DNA of 36,148 nucleotides, taken from assembly GCA_016195025.1 (NCBI GenBank), contig JACQAL010000020.1, forward strand, positions 1-36,148, given 5' to 3'. The first letter of the stretch is position 1. Every line of letters begins with the position of its first letter. The DNA comes from Bacteroidota bacterium. Lineage in GTDB: Bacteria > Bacteroidota > Bacteroidia > Palsa-948. The notes under the pieces are model-generated. The model had not been told where the DNA came from, searched no databases, and worked only from the letters and a program-made list of their open reading frames with translations. Position numbers and translations under genes: made by a program. Shown here one piece after another: positions 21,950-32,216 of this stretch.

Positions 21950-23659
21950 GTGCGAATATCGAATCAATTCGAATATGCGAATGAATTATATTCGCAAGAT
22001 ATAAACGACCATCCGTTGAATATTATTTTACAGAATATAAAATGGCAAGTTCTGATTCTTGCCGGAATAATTTTTCTTCTATATGCCCGCACGTTAAATT
22101 ATGAATTCATCGGGCTGGATGAGCAATCGCTTCTTGTAGAAAAAAAAACATTCAACGAAAAATTTTCAAATATTCCGAAAGCATTTTTACAACATGTTTT
22201 TCAATCAGAAAATTATCTGGAATCAGCTGGCAGTAAAAAATTTTATCGTCCTCTTTTAACTGTTTCATTCATTATTGACCAGCAGTTTTTAAAAAATAGT
22301 TTTACTTTTTTTCGCTTTACAAATATTCTTATTCATTTTATTGCCGTTATCGGCTTACTGTTTGTTTTACTTCAATTGAAAATTCCATCGCCCATTTCTT
22401 TTTTTCTTTCACTGCTGTTTGCTGTTCACCCGCTTTTAATTCAGGCAATCGCATGGGTTCCGGGAAGAAATGATTCGCTCGGATGTGCGTTTGTTTTGTG
22501 GAGCTTTTATTTTTTACTGAAGTATTTCCAATCTCAATCTCAGAAAAATTTATTTCTCCACTTATTATTTTTTACAGGAGCATTATTTACAAAAGAAAAT
22601 GCAGTAATGTTTTCTATTCCATGTACGATTTTTCTTTTTTTTATTCAGGGCAAAAATTTAGTTCTGAACAAAAAATTAATACTCCCGACATACTATATAA
22701 TTTTAATATGCTTTTGGATTTTCATTAGAAACAGCGCGCTTGGAGAAATAAAAACAAGAGCAACCGGTATGGAATTATATTTTTCCTTTCTAAAAAATTT
22801 CCCACTCGTTCTTCAATATTTTCAAAAAACAATTTTACCTGTAAACCTTTCGGTTATGGCTTCGGTTGATGATACTAATTACGGATTGGTTCTTGCCGCG
22901 TTTCTGTTATTCGGAACCGGGATTTATTTTACCAAACATATTCCCTGGGCAAAAATTTTATTCGGGCTCTGTTGGTTTTTTCTTTTCCTGCTCCCTACTC
23001 TGCTCTTCAGTTATTTTGAAGGAATGGAACACCGAACTTATTTGCCGGCAATAGGAATTTTAATTTCAATTTCGTTTCTTGAACCGATACAGAATCTTTC
23101 AAAAAATTTAAAATTGACTTCACTTATCTTTGGAATGATAATTTTAATTTTCGGAACAATTACTTTTTTTCGACTTCCGGTTTTTTCCAACGAACTTACT
23201 TACTGGAAAAATGCCAATGAAACTTCCGAGCATTCCGCTGTGGTGTGCAGAGATTACGGAATCATTCTTACCAAACTTGGAAATTATTCAGAAGCAGAGA
23301 AAGTATATCTTGAAGGCATCCGCAGAAATCCAAAAGAAATTTTGATTCACTACAATTTAGGCGTAATGTATTTTCGTGCGGGAAAATCTGAAGCCGCAAA
23401 AGAAAATTTGGAAAAGGAATTTGAGATCAACCCGGCCAACTTTATGATTCCGCATGTGCTGGGAATGATTTACAAACAGGAAATGAAAATGAATGATGCA
23501 GCAACCATGTGGGAAAAAGCAATAGCGCTCAATCCCAAATCAACCGATTCATATACCGAACTTCTAAAATATTATTCTCAGAAAAAAGACACTATAAATT
23601 TTTTGCGCTGCAAAAACGAACTGGAGAAACAAGGATTTAAAATTGTCAAGCAACAATAG
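21950..23659 (+). CDS. TMTC-like membrane protein with C-terminal TPR repeats
   Basis: This protein of up to 569 residues has about ten membrane segments and a C-terminal TPR region (about residues 430-560: GNYSEAEKVYLEGIRRNPKE, VMYFRAGKSEAAKENLEKEF). The N-terminal half has GT-C/TMTC-like motifs: YARTLNYEFIGLD, YRPLLTVSFIID, and AVHPLLIQAIAWVPGRNDSL. Similar proteins are thought to be membrane glycosyltransferases using lipid-linked sugars; the substrate here is unknown. The start is uncertain. The frame opens with GTG at 21950, and no in-frame ATG precedes the first membrane helix; TTG at 22016 is an alternative. The first 45 bases are a repetition of CGAAT words, like an intergenic spacer. 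Confidence 0.8.
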   Translation: MRISNQFEYANELYSQDINDHPLNIILQNIKWQVLILAGIIFLLYARTLNYEFIGLDEQSLLVEKKTFNEKFSNIPKAFLQHVFQSENYLESAGSKKFYRPLLTVSFIIDQQFLKNSFTFFRFTNILIHFIAVIGLLFVLLQLKIPSPISFFLSLLFAVHPLLIQAIAWVPGRNDSLGCAFVLWSFYFLLKYFQSQSQKNLFLHLLFFTGALFTKENAVMFSIPCTIFLFFIQGKNLVLNKKLILPTYYIILICFWIFIRNSALGEIKTRATGMELYFSFLKNFPLVLQYFQKTILPVNLSVMASVDDTNYGLVLAAFLLFGTGIYFTKHIPWAKILFGLCWFFLFLLPTLLFSYFEGMEHRTYLPAIGILISISFLEPIQNLSKNLKLTSLIFGMIILIFGTITFFRLPVFSNELTYWKNANETSEHSAVVCRDYGIILTKLGNYSEAEKVYLEGIRRNPKEILIHYNLGVMYFRAGKSEAAKENLEKEFEINPANFMIPHVLGMIYKQEMKMNDAATMWEKAIALNPKSTDSYTELLKYYSQKKDTINFLRCKNELEKQGFKIVKQQ

Positions 23660-23715
23660 TAAATGGTAGTTTGTTTATTGTCCTTTAGTAGCAATTAGTA
23701 ATTTAGCAAATAGAA

Positions 23716-24129
23716 ATGAAACTTATAATAATAAATGGACCTAATCTAAATCTTCTCGGAGTGCGCGAGCCATCTGTTTATGGAAATAAATCTTTTTCAG
23801 AATTTTTAGAAGAACTCAAAAAAACGTTTTCAAAAATTCAGATTGACTATTTCCAAAGCAATGTGGAAGGAGAAATTATCAACAAACTTCACGAAGTAGG
23901 ATTTTCTTTCGATGGAATTATTTTAAATGCCGGAGGATACACGCACACTTCCGTTGCCATTGCCGATGCAATTTCTTCTATTAAAACTCCGGTGATTGAA
24001 GTTCACATTTCAAATATTTATGCGCGCGAAGAGTTTCGCCATCATTCTCTCATTGCGGGAAAATGCAATGGAAGTATTTCTGGTTTCGGATTGGATTCTT
24101 ATAGATTAGCGGTGGAAAGTTTTATGTAA
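23716..24129 (+). CDS. aroQ: Type II 3-dehydroquinate dehydratase
   Basis: This 137-residue enzyme dehydrates 3-dehydroquinate to 3-dehydroshikimate in the shikimate pathway. Active-site segments are complete: INGPNLNLLGVREPSVYG with Tyr22, NAGGYTHTSVA with Asn71 and His77, EVHISNIYAREEFRHHS with His97 and Arg108. Length fits the family. It starts 56 bases after the TPR membrane gene and may be co-transcribed with it. It ends 14 bases from the convergent cytochrome gene, with no terminator seen. Confidence 0.96.
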   Translation: MKLIIINGPNLNLLGVREPSVYGNKSFSEFLEELKKTFSKIQIDYFQSNVEGEIINKLHEVGFSFDGIILNAGGYTHTSVAIADAISSIKTPVIEVHISNIYAREEFRHHSLIAGKCNGSISGFGLDSYRLAVESFM

Positions 24130-24143
24130 CACTAAAAAATGTT

Positions 24144-25046
24144 TTAATGGTTTTTCACCAAATGATTTTCAGACGGAAGCGTTTTCAGATAAATATATAT
24201 TGCGCGCACTTGCTCTTCGGTTAAATGCGGAAACTTTTGCATGGGCGCATGAATTTTTTCTCCCGTTCGTTTTATTCCCTGCCACAAAGCATTTTCAAAC
24301 TGCGGTAAATTATACCTGCCGATTCCTGTAAGAGAATCAGGAGTTAAATTGGAAGCGTAAATTAATTTTCCATGAACTTTAAATTCCATTCCACCCTGCA
24401 TATAACCCTGAGATTTTTCCGGCACCAGATAATTTAATCCAAGCACTCTTTCCGAATGGCAATGATTACAGGCAAGATTATCCACCAAATATTTTCCATA
24501 GTTGGAAACATCCGCTTCGCTTGGTTTTTTTGTGATTGTATACTTGAAAGGTTTCCCTGAAATTCGCAATCCGATTTTTCCAAAAAATTTTATTTTTGTT
24601 TTTCCGGCAACTGTATCTGCTTTCGCTAATGGAGCATCATTCGAGCGCAAATAAATTATGATGTCATTTAAATCTTCTTCGGATAGATTCGGGCGAATCA
24701 TCCACGGCACATAACGACCATCGCGCGCAATTCCTGTTTTCAAAAGATAAGCAAGCTCAGCGTCAGAATATTTTGCCATCACTCCATGCGAAGCCGAATG
24801 AGTAAGGTTTGAAGAATAAACTTTTCCAATAAAGCGGGGAAGTTCTTCTGTTTTCTTTCCAATAAATTTTTTTATTGCATCATTATAATGACACTGTCCG
24901 CAGATATTAAAAGTAAGGTTTTTCCCGTTTTCAAATGAGTGTTCCCTTTTAATCGCAACAGATTGACTGTCTATAGTTTTATATCGTCCAATGCAACTAA
25001 TAATTAAAATGACAGAGAGTATGGAAAAAATATAAGTAATGCGCAT
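24144..25046 (-). CDS. Di-haem c-type cytochrome lipoprotein
   Basis: This 300-residue exported electron-transfer protein has two haem-binding sites: CGQCH at residues 49-53 and CNHCH at 193-197. Candidate axial Met residues lie in both halves (for example PWMIRPN and GGMEFKV). The ATG at 25046 is chosen because it opens straight into the signal sequence MRITYIFSILSVILIISC, with Cys18 in a lipobox-like ISC. An upstream in-frame TTG at 25088 would add 14 polar and aromatic residues. Sequence such as ASNLTPD, with an SSNLTHS counterpart in the first half, is typical of cytochromes related to those of periplasmic oxidoreductases. No partner dehydrogenase is nearby. Confidence 0.88.
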   Translation of the reverse strand: MRITYIFSILSVILIISCIGRYKTIDSQSVAIKREHSFENGKNLTFNICGQCHYNDAIKKFIGKKTEELPRFIGKVYSSNLTHSASHGVMAKYSDAELAYLLKTGIARDGRYVPWMIRPNLSEEDLNDIIIYLRSNDAPLAKADTVAGKTKIKFFGKIGLRISGKPFKYTITKKPSEADVSNYGKYLVDNLACNHCHSERVLGLNYLVPEKSQGYMQGGMEFKVHGKLIYASNLTPDSLTGIGRYNLPQFENALWQGIKRTGEKIHAPMQKFPHLTEEQVRAIYIYLKTLPSENHLVKNH

Positions 25047-25158
25047 ATAATATGGAAAGAAAAAATCATTCCTATTCGACTTTTTCAACTGCCGAAAATA
25101 GATGTCAACTTCTTGTTGAAAAATCTTGAAAAAATAATTCTTCGTATTGAAATTTAAT

Positions 25159-25166
25159 TACCTTTG
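25159..25166 (+). promoter_or_regulatory. -7 motif for the ribosomal run
   Basis: TACCTTTG is an exact TAnnTTTG match, followed by GC and then a leader of about 95 bases before rpsL. The -33 position has only TTC in place of TTG. The leader may fold, but no known autoregulatory structure was recognised. Confidence 0.55.
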
Positions 25167-25265
25167 CGCCCCTTCTGAAGTTCAGCCGCGATTTATCGGG
25201 GATTTCTTCAAGGAAGGTTAAGTTGTTTTGTGTAAACTGAAAATAAAACTGAATATAAAAATTAA

Positions 25266-25685
25266 ATGCCAACGATTCAACAATTAATCAGACACGGGCG
25301 CAGAAAATTTACACGCAAGAGTAAATCCATCGCGCTAAACCGCAGTCCTCAGCGCAGAGGAGTTTGTATAAAAGTTTATACTACCACTCCTAAAAAACCG
25401 AATTCGGCTTTGAGAAAAGTTGCGAAGGTTCGCCTCTCAAACGGAAATGAAATCATCGCTTACATTCCGGGCGAAGGCCACAACTTGCAGGAACACTCGA
25501 TTGTTCTTGTTCGCGGAGGCAGGGTGAAAGATTTGCCGGGAGTTCGTTATCATATTGTTCGCGGAACGCTCGATACAGCAGGAGTTGAAGCGATGAGGCA
25601 GTCACGTTCCAAGTATGGAGCAAAACGCCCGAAAGGCGGTGCGGCAGCAAAAGCAGCAGCCCCAAAAGAAGAAGCAAAAAAATAA
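25266..25685 (+). CDS. rpsL: 30S ribosomal protein S12
   Basis: This 139-residue decoding-centre protein of the small subunit has [12 protein letters not shown] at 40-51 (the streptomycin-site Lys is unaltered) and [13 protein letters not shown] at 84-96 with Asp89, the residue that is methylthiolated in E. coli. The C-terminus has an extra Ala/Lys tail of about 15 residues ([16 protein letters not shown]) beyond the usual end. It is the first gene of the run and starts 100 bases after the -7 motif. Confidence 0.98.
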   Translation: MPTIQQLIRHGRRKFTRKSKSIALNRSPQRRGVCIKVYTTTPKKPNSALRKVAKVRLSNGNEIIAYIPGEGHNLQEHSIVLVRGGRVKDLPGVRYHIVRGTLDTAGVEAMRQSRSKYGAKRPKGGAAAKAAAPKEEAKK

Positions 25686-25730
25686 TTTTAACAATAATTT
25701 CGTAATTCGAAAATTAGTAATTCGTAGAGC

Positions 25731-26201
25731 ATGAGAAAATCAAAATCAAAAAGAAGAATTCTCCTTCCTGACCCGAAGTTTCAGGATACGCTTGTTACCC
25801 GCTTCGTAAATAATCTTATGCTAAGCGGTAAGAAAAATAAAGCGTTCGGAATTTTTTATAACACAATTGATATTGTTGCCGATAAAACAAAAGAAGACGG
25901 ATTGCAAACTTTTAAAAAAGCGTTGAGCAATGTAACTCCGCAGGTGGAAGTGAAGTCACGCAGGATTGGCGGAGCAAACTATCAGATTCCGCAGGAAGTT
26001 CGCCCGGAAAGAAAAATTGCTCTCGGCATGAAATGGTTGATTCAATATGCAAACGACCGCAACGACCACACGATGGCGCAAAACCTCGCAGCAGAAATTA
26101 TTGCCGCAGCAAAAAACGAAGGTGGCGCTTGGAAGAAAAAAGAAGACGTTCACAGAATGGCAGAAGCAAACAAAGCATATTCACATTTTAAAATTAATTA
26201 A
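25731..26201 (+). CDS. rpsG: 30S ribosomal protein S7
   Basis: This 156-residue protein binds 16S rRNA at the head of the small subunit. Typical sequence: RRILLPDPKFQDTLVTRFVN at the start, KSRRIGGANYQIPQEVRPER in the middle and KKKEDVHRMAEANKAYSHF at the end. Length is normal. The 45-base gap after rpsL contains repeated ATTCG words. Confidence 0.98.
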   Translation: MRKSKSKRRILLPDPKFQDTLVTRFVNNLMLSGKKNKAFGIFYNTIDIVADKTKEDGLQTFKKALSNVTPQVEVKSRRIGGANYQIPQEVRPERKIALGMKWLIQYANDRNDHTMAQNLAAEIIAAAKNEGGAWKKKEDVHRMAEANKAYSHFKIN

Positions 26202-26219
26202 GAGTACGAGATAAAAGTT

Positions 26220-28343
26220 ATGAGTGACTTACATTATACAAGGAACATAGGAATTGCAGCGCACATTGACGCAGGAAAAACTACTTGCACGGAGCGTATA
26301 CTATATTATACTGGCGTTAACCACAAGATTGGCGAAGTTCACGATGGAGCAGCAACAATGGATTGGATGGTTCAGGAACAGGAGCGCGGAATTACTATTA
26401 CATCTGCGGCTACAACTTGCTTTTGGAATTATCGCAACAATAAATATAAGGTAAACATTATTGATACTCCCGGCCACGTGGATTTCACTGTGGAAGTAAA
26501 CCGGTCCCTCAGAGTTCTTGACGGATTGGTTTTTTTATTTTCCGCAGTGGATGGAGTTGAGCCGCAATCAGAAACTAACTGGCGACTTGCCAATAATTAT
26601 AATGTAACGCGCATTTGTTTTGTAAATAAAATGGATCGCGCAGGCGCTGACTTCCTTAATGTTTGCAAGCAGGTAAAAGAAATGCTCGGAGGGAACGCAG
26701 TTCCGCTTCAACTTCCGCTCGGTGCAGAAGAAAAATTTCGCGGAGTAATTGATTTAATTAACAACCGCGCCATCGAATGGAATGAAGAAGATAAAGGAAT
26801 GACCTTTAAAGTGGTTGACATTCCCGCTGAAATGAAAGACGAAGTTCATCACTGGAGAGAAAAATTGTTGGAATCCGTTTCAGAATTTGACGACCATATA
26901 ATGGAAAAATTCTTCAGCGACCAAAATACAATTACTGAAGAAGAAGTTCTCACCGCGCTGCGCAAAGCAACTATTGCAGGAAAAATTATTCCGATGGTTT
27001 GCGGTTCTGCTTTCAAAAATAAAGGCGTGCAAACAATGCTCGACCTCGTAATGGCAATTATGCCTTCACCGCTCGATAAAGAAAATATTATTGGACATCA
27101 TCCTGATACAGACGAAGTGGTTTCGCGCAAGCCGGATGCGAAAGAACCTTTCACTGCGCTCGCATTTAAAATTGCTACTGACCCGTTCGTTGGTCGTCTC
27201 GCTTTCTTCCGCGCTTATGCCGGAAGATTAGAATCCGGTTCTTATGTTTTGAATACTCGTTCAGGAAAAAAAGAACGCATCTCGAGAATTTTTCAGATGC
27301 ACGCGAACAAGCAAAATCAAATTCCGTTTATCGAAGCGGGAGATATTGGCGCAGCAGTTGGATTCAAAGACATTAAAACAGGCGACACGCTCTGCGATGA
27401 GAATGCACCAATCGTTCTCGAAGCAATGAAATTCCCCGAACCCGTTATCGGTCTCGCCATCGAACCGAAAACACAGGGAGATTTGGATAAACTCGGAACT
27501 TCGCTCGCAAAACTTTCAGAAGAAGACCCGACTTTCCGCGTGAAGACGGATGAAGAATCCGGGCAAACAATCATCAGCGGAATGGGCGAACTCCACCTCG
27601 ATATTATTATGGACCGCTTGAGGCGCGAATTCAAAGTGGAAGTCAATCAAGGCGCGCCACAGGTAAATTATAAAGAAGCAATCACCGGAACTATTGAGCA
27701 TCGCGAAATTCACAAAAAGCAATCGGGCGGACGAGGACAGTTTGCCGATATTGAATTTACCGTTTCTCCTGTTGATGCAGATTTTGAAGTAACAGAAAAA
27801 AATGGCGGACTCCAATTTGAAAATGAAATTACCGGTGGAAATATTCCGAAAGAATTTATTCCTGCCGTTGAAAAGGGATTTCGTGGCGCAATGGTGAACG
27901 GAGTGCTGGCAGGATTCCCGATGCAGACAATGAAAATTACTCTCTCCGATGGTTCTTATCACGATGTGGATTCTGATTCCAACTCATTTGAAATTGTAGC
28001 ACGCACTGCTTTCCGCCAGGCAATTCCAAAAGCAAGTCCGGTTTTACTTGAGCCGATTATGAAAATGGAAGTAATCACACCCGAACAATATATGGGAGAT
28101 GTGGTGGGAGATTTGAATCGCAGAAGAGGAATCATTGAAGGAATGGATAGCAAAGCAGGCGCACAGGTAATCAAAGCAAAAGTTCCGCTCTCGGAATTAT
28201 TCGGATATGTTACGCAGTTGAGAACGCTCACTTCCGGACGCGCAACTGCAAACATGGAGCCGTCACATTACCAGGAAGTGCCGCGCAACTTAGCGGAAGA
28301 AGTAATTGCAAAAGTAAAAGGTAAAAAAGCAGAAAAAGTTTAA
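26220..28343 (+). CDS. fusA: Elongation factor G
   Basis: This 707-residue GTPase drives translocation and, with ribosome recycling factor, splits ribosomes. GTP-binding motifs are intact: AHIDAGKT at 14-21, RGITI at 56-60, DTPGHVDF at 82-89 and NKMD at 136-139. Domains 2-5 follow with usual sequence ([39 protein letters not shown]). It lies between rpsG and rpsJ with no tuf gene, the usual Bacteroidota order. Confidence 0.98.
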   Translation: MSDLHYTRNIGIAAHIDAGKTTCTERILYYTGVNHKIGEVHDGAATMDWMVQEQERGITITSAATTCFWNYRNNKYKVNIIDTPGHVDFTVEVNRSLRVLDGLVFLFSAVDGVEPQSETNWRLANNYNVTRICFVNKMDRAGADFLNVCKQVKEMLGGNAVPLQLPLGAEEKFRGVIDLINNRAIEWNEEDKGMTFKVVDIPAEMKDEVHHWREKLLESVSEFDDHIMEKFFSDQNTITEEEVLTALRKATIAGKIIPMVCGSAFKNKGVQTMLDLVMAIMPSPLDKENIIGHHPDTDEVVSRKPDAKEPFTALAFKIATDPFVGRLAFFRAYAGRLESGSYVLNTRSGKKERISRIFQMHANKQNQIPFIEAGDIGAAVGFKDIKTGDTLCDENAPIVLEAMKFPEPVIGLAIEPKTQGDLDKLGTSLAKLSEEDPTFRVKTDEESGQTIISGMGELHLDIIMDRLRREFKVEVNQGAPQVNYKEAITGTIEHREIHKKQSGGRGQFADIEFTVSPVDADFEVTEKNGGLQFENEITGGNIPKEFIPAVEKGFRGAMVNGVLAGFPMQTMKITLSDGSYHDVDSDSNSFEIVARTAFRQAIPKASPVLLEPIMKMEVITPEQYMGDVVGDLNRRRGIIEGMDSKAGAQVIKAKVPLSELFGYVTQLRTLTSGRATANMEPSHYQEVPRNLAEEVIAKVKGKKAEKV

Positions 28344-28356
28344 TCAACCAATAAAT

Positions 28357-28665
28357 ATGAGCCAACAAAGAATCAGAATCAAACTAAAATCCTACGACCA
28401 TCACTTGGTTGATAAGTCGGCAGAAAAAATTGTGAAGACAGCAAAGTCCACAGGCGCTGTCATCAGCGGACCAATTCCTCTTCCTACGAACAAAAGAATT
28501 TATACCGTGCTTCGTTCCCCGCACGTAAATAAAAAAGCAAGAGAACAATTTCAACTTTGCACCTACAAGCGACTGATTGATATTTACAGTACCAGCGCAA
28601 AAACTGTGGATGCGCTCAGCAAACTTGAATTGCCCAGCGGTGTGGAAGTGGAAATTAAAGTGTAA
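28357..28665 (+). CDS. rpsJ: 30S ribosomal protein S10
   Basis: This 102-residue protein belongs to the 30S head and also takes part in antitermination as NusE. Motifs: [20 protein letters not shown] near the start and [20 protein letters not shown] in the middle. It begins 13 bases after fusA, joining the str and S10 clusters. Length is normal. Confidence 0.98.
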   Translation: MSQQRIRIKLKSYDHHLVDKSAEKIVKTAKSTGAVISGPIPLPTNKRIYTVLRSPHVNKKAREQFQLCTYKRLIDIYSTSAKTVDALSKLELPSGVEVEIKV

Positions 28666-28675
28666 TAAAAAAAGT

Positions 28676-28749
28676 ACAATGTATAATGTACAAAGTACAA
28701 AGACAAAAATAAAAAGACATAATACTCGATACTTAATACTTGAATTAAA
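28676..28749 (+). repeat. Simple-word spacer between rpsJ and rplC
   Basis: The spacer is built from degenerate words (GTACAA/TGTA repeats, then AATACTCGATACTTAATACT). It has no coding sense and looks like filler repeated from short words. Confidence 0.6.
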
Positions 28750-29370
28750 ATGTCAGGACTACTTGGAAAAAAAATCGGAATGACAAATATGTTTGACGCA
28801 TCGGGAAGATACGTTGCGTGCACTGTCATTGAAGCAGGGCCTTGTGTTGTTACTCAGGTGAAGACAAAAGAGAAAGACGGCTACGATTCTCTTCAACTTG
28901 GCTTTTCTGAAAGAAAAGAAAAACATACTACAAAAGCACAGCAAGGACATTTCAAAAAAGCAAACACAACTTTTAAAAAGAAAGTTGCTGAGTTCAGAGA
29001 TTTTGAAGGCGCACAAAAAGCAGGCGATACCATCACGGTGGAAATTTTCACCGAAGGAGAATTTGTGGATGTGGTAGGAACTTCCAAAGGAAAAGGATTC
29101 CAGGGAGTAGTAAAAAAACATCACTTCAGCGGAGTGGGAGCAGCATCCGGTCACGGACAACACGACCGCCAGCGTTCGCCAGGGTCAATCGGGGCATCCT
29201 CCTTTCCATCACGCGTATTAAAAGGAATGCGCATGGCGGGAAGAATGGGAGACGATCGCGTGAAAGCACGCAACCTGCAAGTGTTACGATTAATAAAAGA
29301 TAAAAATCTTCTGGTAGTGAAAGGTTCAGTGCCCGGAGCAAACGGAAGTTTTGTAATCATTCAAAAATAA
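28750..29370 (+). CDS. rplC: 50S ribosomal protein L3
   Basis: This 206-residue protein lies near the peptidyl-transferase centre. Typical sequence: [18 protein letters not shown] at the start, [19 protein letters not shown] and [18 protein letters not shown] in the central loop, and [19 protein letters not shown]. Length is normal. It starts after a 84-base spacer of simple repeats. Confidence 0.98.
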   Translation: MSGLLGKKIGMTNMFDASGRYVACTVIEAGPCVVTQVKTKEKDGYDSLQLGFSERKEKHTTKAQQGHFKKANTTFKKKVAEFRDFEGAQKAGDTITVEIFTEGEFVDVVGTSKGKGFQGVVKKHHFSGVGAASGHGQHDRQRSPGSIGASSFPSRVLKGMRMAGRMGDDRVKARNLQVLRLIKDKNLLVVKGSVPGANGSFVIIQK

Positions 29371-29387
29371 TTAATCATCGAAAACAA

Positions 29388-29405
29388 TCCCGATAGCTAT
29401 CGGGA
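29388..29405. repeat. 18-bp perfect palindrome between rplC and rplD
   Basis: TCCCGATAGCTATCGGGA is fully self-complementary and lies 18 bases after rplC and 24 before rplD. It could form a small hairpin in the polycistronic message. Confidence 0.85.
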
Positions 29406-29428
29406 GTCAAAAAATACGAAATAAGAAA

Positions 29429-30148
29429 ATGAAACTCGAAGTATATAATTCAAAAGGAGAAAAAACATCGCGCAGCGTTACGCTGCCTGCTTCCATTTTT
29501 GGCGCAGAGCCGAATGAACACGCGATTTATCTCGATGTGAAACAGTTTCTCGCCAACCAGCGCCAGGGAACTCACAAAGCAAAACAGCGCAACGAAATTC
29601 ACGGAAGCACACGCAAACTGCACAGGCAGAAAGGAACCGGTGGCTCGCGTAAAGGAGATATCAAGAGTCCTCTCTTCCACGGTGGCGGAAGAATTTTTGG
29701 TCCGCAGGTGAGAGATTATTCTTTCAAACTGAACAAAAAAGTGAAACAACTTGCGCGAATCAGCGCGCTTTCTCATAAAGCAAAAGCAAAAGCAATCACT
29801 GTACTCGAAGATTTTTCTTTTGAAAATCCAAAAACAAAAAATTATGTTGAACTTCTCAGCAACTTGGAAATGTACGGAAACAAAACCCTGCACATAATTC
29901 CCAATAGCGATAAGAATGTGATTCTCTCTGCCAGAAATTTAAGAGAAGCCAAAGTTACTTCGGCAAACTCACTGAACACGTATGATATTGTGAACGCAAA
30001 AAATATTTTGATTTCTGAAAGCTCACTGAAAACAATCGAAAATATTTTGAGCGATGGTTCAGAAGAAACAGCAGCACCAAAAAAAGAAAAAGCTCCAGCG
30101 AAAGCAAAAGTGAAAACAACTACAAAAAAGAAATCTACTAAAGAATAA
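29429..30148 (+). CDS. rplD: 50S ribosomal protein L4
   Basis: This 239-residue protein lines part of the exit tunnel, and in E. coli L4 regulates its own operon. The tunnel loop is recognisable as [31 protein letters not shown] Lys/Ala/Thr tail of about 25 residues ([20 protein letters not shown] onward) extends the normal C-terminus. The next gene begins five bases later. Confidence 0.98.
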   Translation: MKLEVYNSKGEKTSRSVTLPASIFGAEPNEHAIYLDVKQFLANQRQGTHKAKQRNEIHGSTRKLHRQKGTGGSRKGDIKSPLFHGGGRIFGPQVRDYSFKLNKKVKQLARISALSHKAKAKAITVLEDFSFENPKTKNYVELLSNLEMYGNKTLHIIPNSDKNVILSARNLREAKVTSANSLNTYDIVNAKNILISESSLKTIENILSDGSEETAAPKKEKAPAKAKVKTTTKKKSTKE

Positions 30149-30153
30149 TTCCA

Positions 30154-30441
30154 ATGAGCATTTATCTCAAACCCATCATCACTGAAAAATTTTCTGCAAT
30201 GGCCAATCAAGGGCGCTATGCTTTTGTGGTTGAAAAAACTGCGAACAAACTCGAAATAAAAAATGCTATTGAGAAAGGATACGGAGTTACAGTTGAATCA
30301 GTGAACACAATTAATTACGGAGGAAAAATAAAAATGAGATATACAAAAACAAAAATAATGTCAGGCATTGTTAAACGCGCGAAGAAAGCAATTGTGACTT
30401 TGAAAAAAGGCGACACAATTGATTTCTACGGAAACATATAA
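30154..30441 (+). CDS. rplW: 50S ribosomal protein L23
   Basis: This 95-residue protein sits at the tunnel exit and docks trigger factor and SRP. Motifs: LKPIITEKFSAMANQGRYAF at the start and ENVNKL-like TANKLEIKNAIEKGYGVTVE in the middle. Length is normal. It is tightly linked to rplD (five bases) but followed by a 103-base spacer before rplB. Confidence 0.97.
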   Translation: MSIYLKPIITEKFSAMANQGRYAFVVEKTANKLEIKNAIEKGYGVTVESVNTINYGGKIKMRYTKTKIMSGIVKRAKKAIVTLKKGDTIDFYGNI

Positions 30442-30442
30442 C

Positions 30443-30541
30443 AGAAATTATAGATTATAGATTATAAATTAAGAATTAAGAATTGAAAACCGAAACAAAA
30501 AAAATAATCTATAATTTATAATTCATAATTTTTAATTTCAA
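30443..30541 (+). repeat. Simple-word inverted spacer between rplW and rplB
   Basis: ATAGATTATA/AATTAAGAATTAAG words on the left are mirrored by ATAATCTATAATTTATAATTC on the right; ATTATAAATT (30461-30470) pairs with AATTTATAAT (30513-30522). A long, weak AT hairpin is possible. Confidence 0.55.
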
Positions 30542-30544
30542 ACA

Positions 30545-31384
30545 ATGGGAGTAAGAAGATTCAGACCGCTCACACCGGGTCAACGGCATAAAGTAGCAAA
30601 CGATAACAGCGACATCACCACGTATGTTCCTGAAAAATCTTTGCTGCGTTCTTCAAAAAGAAGCGGTGGAAGAAACCACACAGGAAAAATGACTATGCGC
30701 TACCTCGGTGGCGGACATAAAAGACGTTTGCGCGTGATTGATTTCAAGCGCGACAAGTTTGATATTCCTGCAACAGTAAAATCTGTTGAATACGATCCGA
30801 TGCGCACAGGACGCATTGCACTTCTCCAATATAAGGATGGAGAAAAAAGATACATCCTCGCTCCGCAGGGAATCCAGGTTGGACAAACTGTTGTATCAGG
30901 AAAAAATGTTGCACCGAATATTGGAAACGCAATGCCTCTTTCAAATGTTCCGCTCGGAACTATCGTTCACAATATTGAATTGAATCCAGGGCAAGGCGGA
31001 AAATTTATTCGCAGCGCGGGCTCTTATGCTCAGCTCACAGCGAAAGAAGGAAAGTTTGTTGTATTGAAAATGCCTTCTGGCGAAACAAGAATGATTCTCT
31101 CTACTTGCATGGGAACCGTTGGCTCTGTTTCAAATGCAGACCACAATCAAGAAGTTCACGGAAAAGCAGGACGCATCCGCTGGTACGGACGCAGGTCGCG
31201 CAACAGACCAGTAGCGATGAACCCGGTTGATCACCCAATGGGAGGCGGTGAAGGACGCGCATCGGGCGGGCATCCACGCTCACGCAACGGGCAATTGGCA
31301 AAAGGATTGAAAACACGTAGCAGAACAAAACGCTCCAACAGATATATAATGGAAAGAAGAACTAAAGGATACGGATCAAAATAA
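30545..31384 (+). CDS. rplB: 50S ribosomal protein L2
   Basis: This 279-residue protein binds 23S rRNA domain IV and helps form the peptidyl-transferase centre. Typical sequence: [20 protein letters not shown], then [19 protein letters not shown]-like [20 protein letters not shown], and the catalytic-core segment [20 protein letters not shown] with its conserved His. Length is normal. Confidence 0.98.
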   Translation: MGVRRFRPLTPGQRHKVANDNSDITTYVPEKSLLRSSKRSGGRNHTGKMTMRYLGGGHKRRLRVIDFKRDKFDIPATVKSVEYDPMRTGRIALLQYKDGEKRYILAPQGIQVGQTVVSGKNVAPNIGNAMPLSNVPLGTIVHNIELNPGQGGKFIRSAGSYAQLTAKEGKFVVLKMPSGETRMILSTCMGTVGSVSNADHNQEVHGKAGRIRWYGRRSRNRPVAMNPVDHPMGGGEGRASGGHPRSRNGQLAKGLKTRSRTKRSNRYIMERRTKGYGSK

Positions 31385-31404
31385 TAATTTATAAAAAGTA
31401 AAAC

Positions 31405-31728
31405 ATGGCTCGTAGTTTAAAAAAAGGATTCTTCATAGATTTCAAACTCAACAAAAGAGTTCAGGAAATTGTTGCAGGAAAAAAGAAATATGTAATTAAA
31501 ACCTGGTCGCGCAGGTCAATGATTACGCCTGAGTTTGTGGGATTGACTTTAGCCGTGCACAACGGAAATAAATTTATTCCTGTTTATGTAACAGAAAATA
31601 TGGTAGGACATCGGCTTGGAGAATTTTCTCCAACGCGCACTTACCGCGGACATCACGGGCACGTTAAGGCAGAAGCAAATGCTCCTGCACCTGCTCAAGC
31701 GGCAACGCCAGCACCAGCAGCAAAATAA
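31405..31728 (+). CDS. rpsS: 30S ribosomal protein S19
   Basis: This 107-residue protein of the 30S head contacts S13 and the A-site region. Typical sequence: [19 protein letters not shown] at the start, [20 protein letters not shown], and [19 protein letters not shown]. Beyond the usual end (about residue 88) there is an Ala/Pro-rich tail of about 19 residues ([19 protein letters not shown]). Confidence 0.98.
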   Translation: MARSLKKGFFIDFKLNKRVQEIVAGKKKYVIKTWSRRSMITPEFVGLTLAVHNGNKFIPVYVTENMVGHRLGEFSPTRTYRGHHGHVKAEANAPAPAQAATPAPAAK

Positions 31729-31756
31729 AGTATAACGATATAAAAAAAGAAATATC

Positions 31757-32182
31757 ATGGGAGTTCGTAAACGTGAAATGGCAGAAGCAAGAAAGGAGGA
31801 AAAAAAATCCACCTACTTCGCGAAGTTGAATAACTATCCGACTTCACCGCGCAAAATGCGCCTGCTTGCTGATTTAATCCGCAACCGCCCTGTGGAAGAA
31901 GCTCTGAATGTTTTGCGTTTTCACAGACAGCATGCATCTCTTCCGCTTTCAAAATTAGTTGTTTCAGCAGTGAAAAACTATGAAGCAAAAACCGGTTTGC
32001 GCGCGGAAGACAGTGCGCTGTTCGTAAAAGAAATTCGTGTGGACAGCGGTGCAATGTTGAAACGCTTCCGCCCTGCTCCGCAAGGACGTGCGTACAGAAT
32101 ACGCAAACGTTCAAATCACGTAACGGTAATTCTCGATACAATTCAACAAGAAGAAGTACAAACAGAAACAACAAATCAATAA
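31757..32182 (+). CDS. rplV: 50S ribosomal protein L22
   Basis: This 141-residue protein has a loop that reaches into the exit tunnel. Typical sequence: YPTSPRKMRLLADLIRNRPV and KRFRPAPQGRAYRIRKRSNH near the end. About 20 charged residues (MGVRKREMAEARKEEKKS) precede the usual N-terminus, and the tail ends QQEEVQTETTNQ. The ATG at 31757 is the only good start before the conserved part. Confidence 0.97.
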   Translation: MGVRKREMAEARKEEKKSTYFAKLNNYPTSPRKMRLLADLIRNRPVEEALNVLRFHRQHASLPLSKLVVSAVKNYEAKTGLRAEDSALFVKEIRVDSGAMLKRFRPAPQGRAYRIRKRSNHVTVILDTIQQEEVQTETTNQ

Positions 32183-32216
32183 CTCATTAACTCAATCACT
32201 CAATAACTTTTTTTGA

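Noticed and set aside
21952-21994. CGAAT-rich inverted sequence next to xerD as a dif site
   Set aside because: It does not show a dif-like pair of 11-base recombinase arms around a 6-base centre, and looks like the simple-word spacers found elsewhere.
25167-25265. rpsL leader as a known riboswitch or ribosomal-protein leader
   Set aside because: Some pairing is possible, but no recognised conserved structure could be supported by eye.
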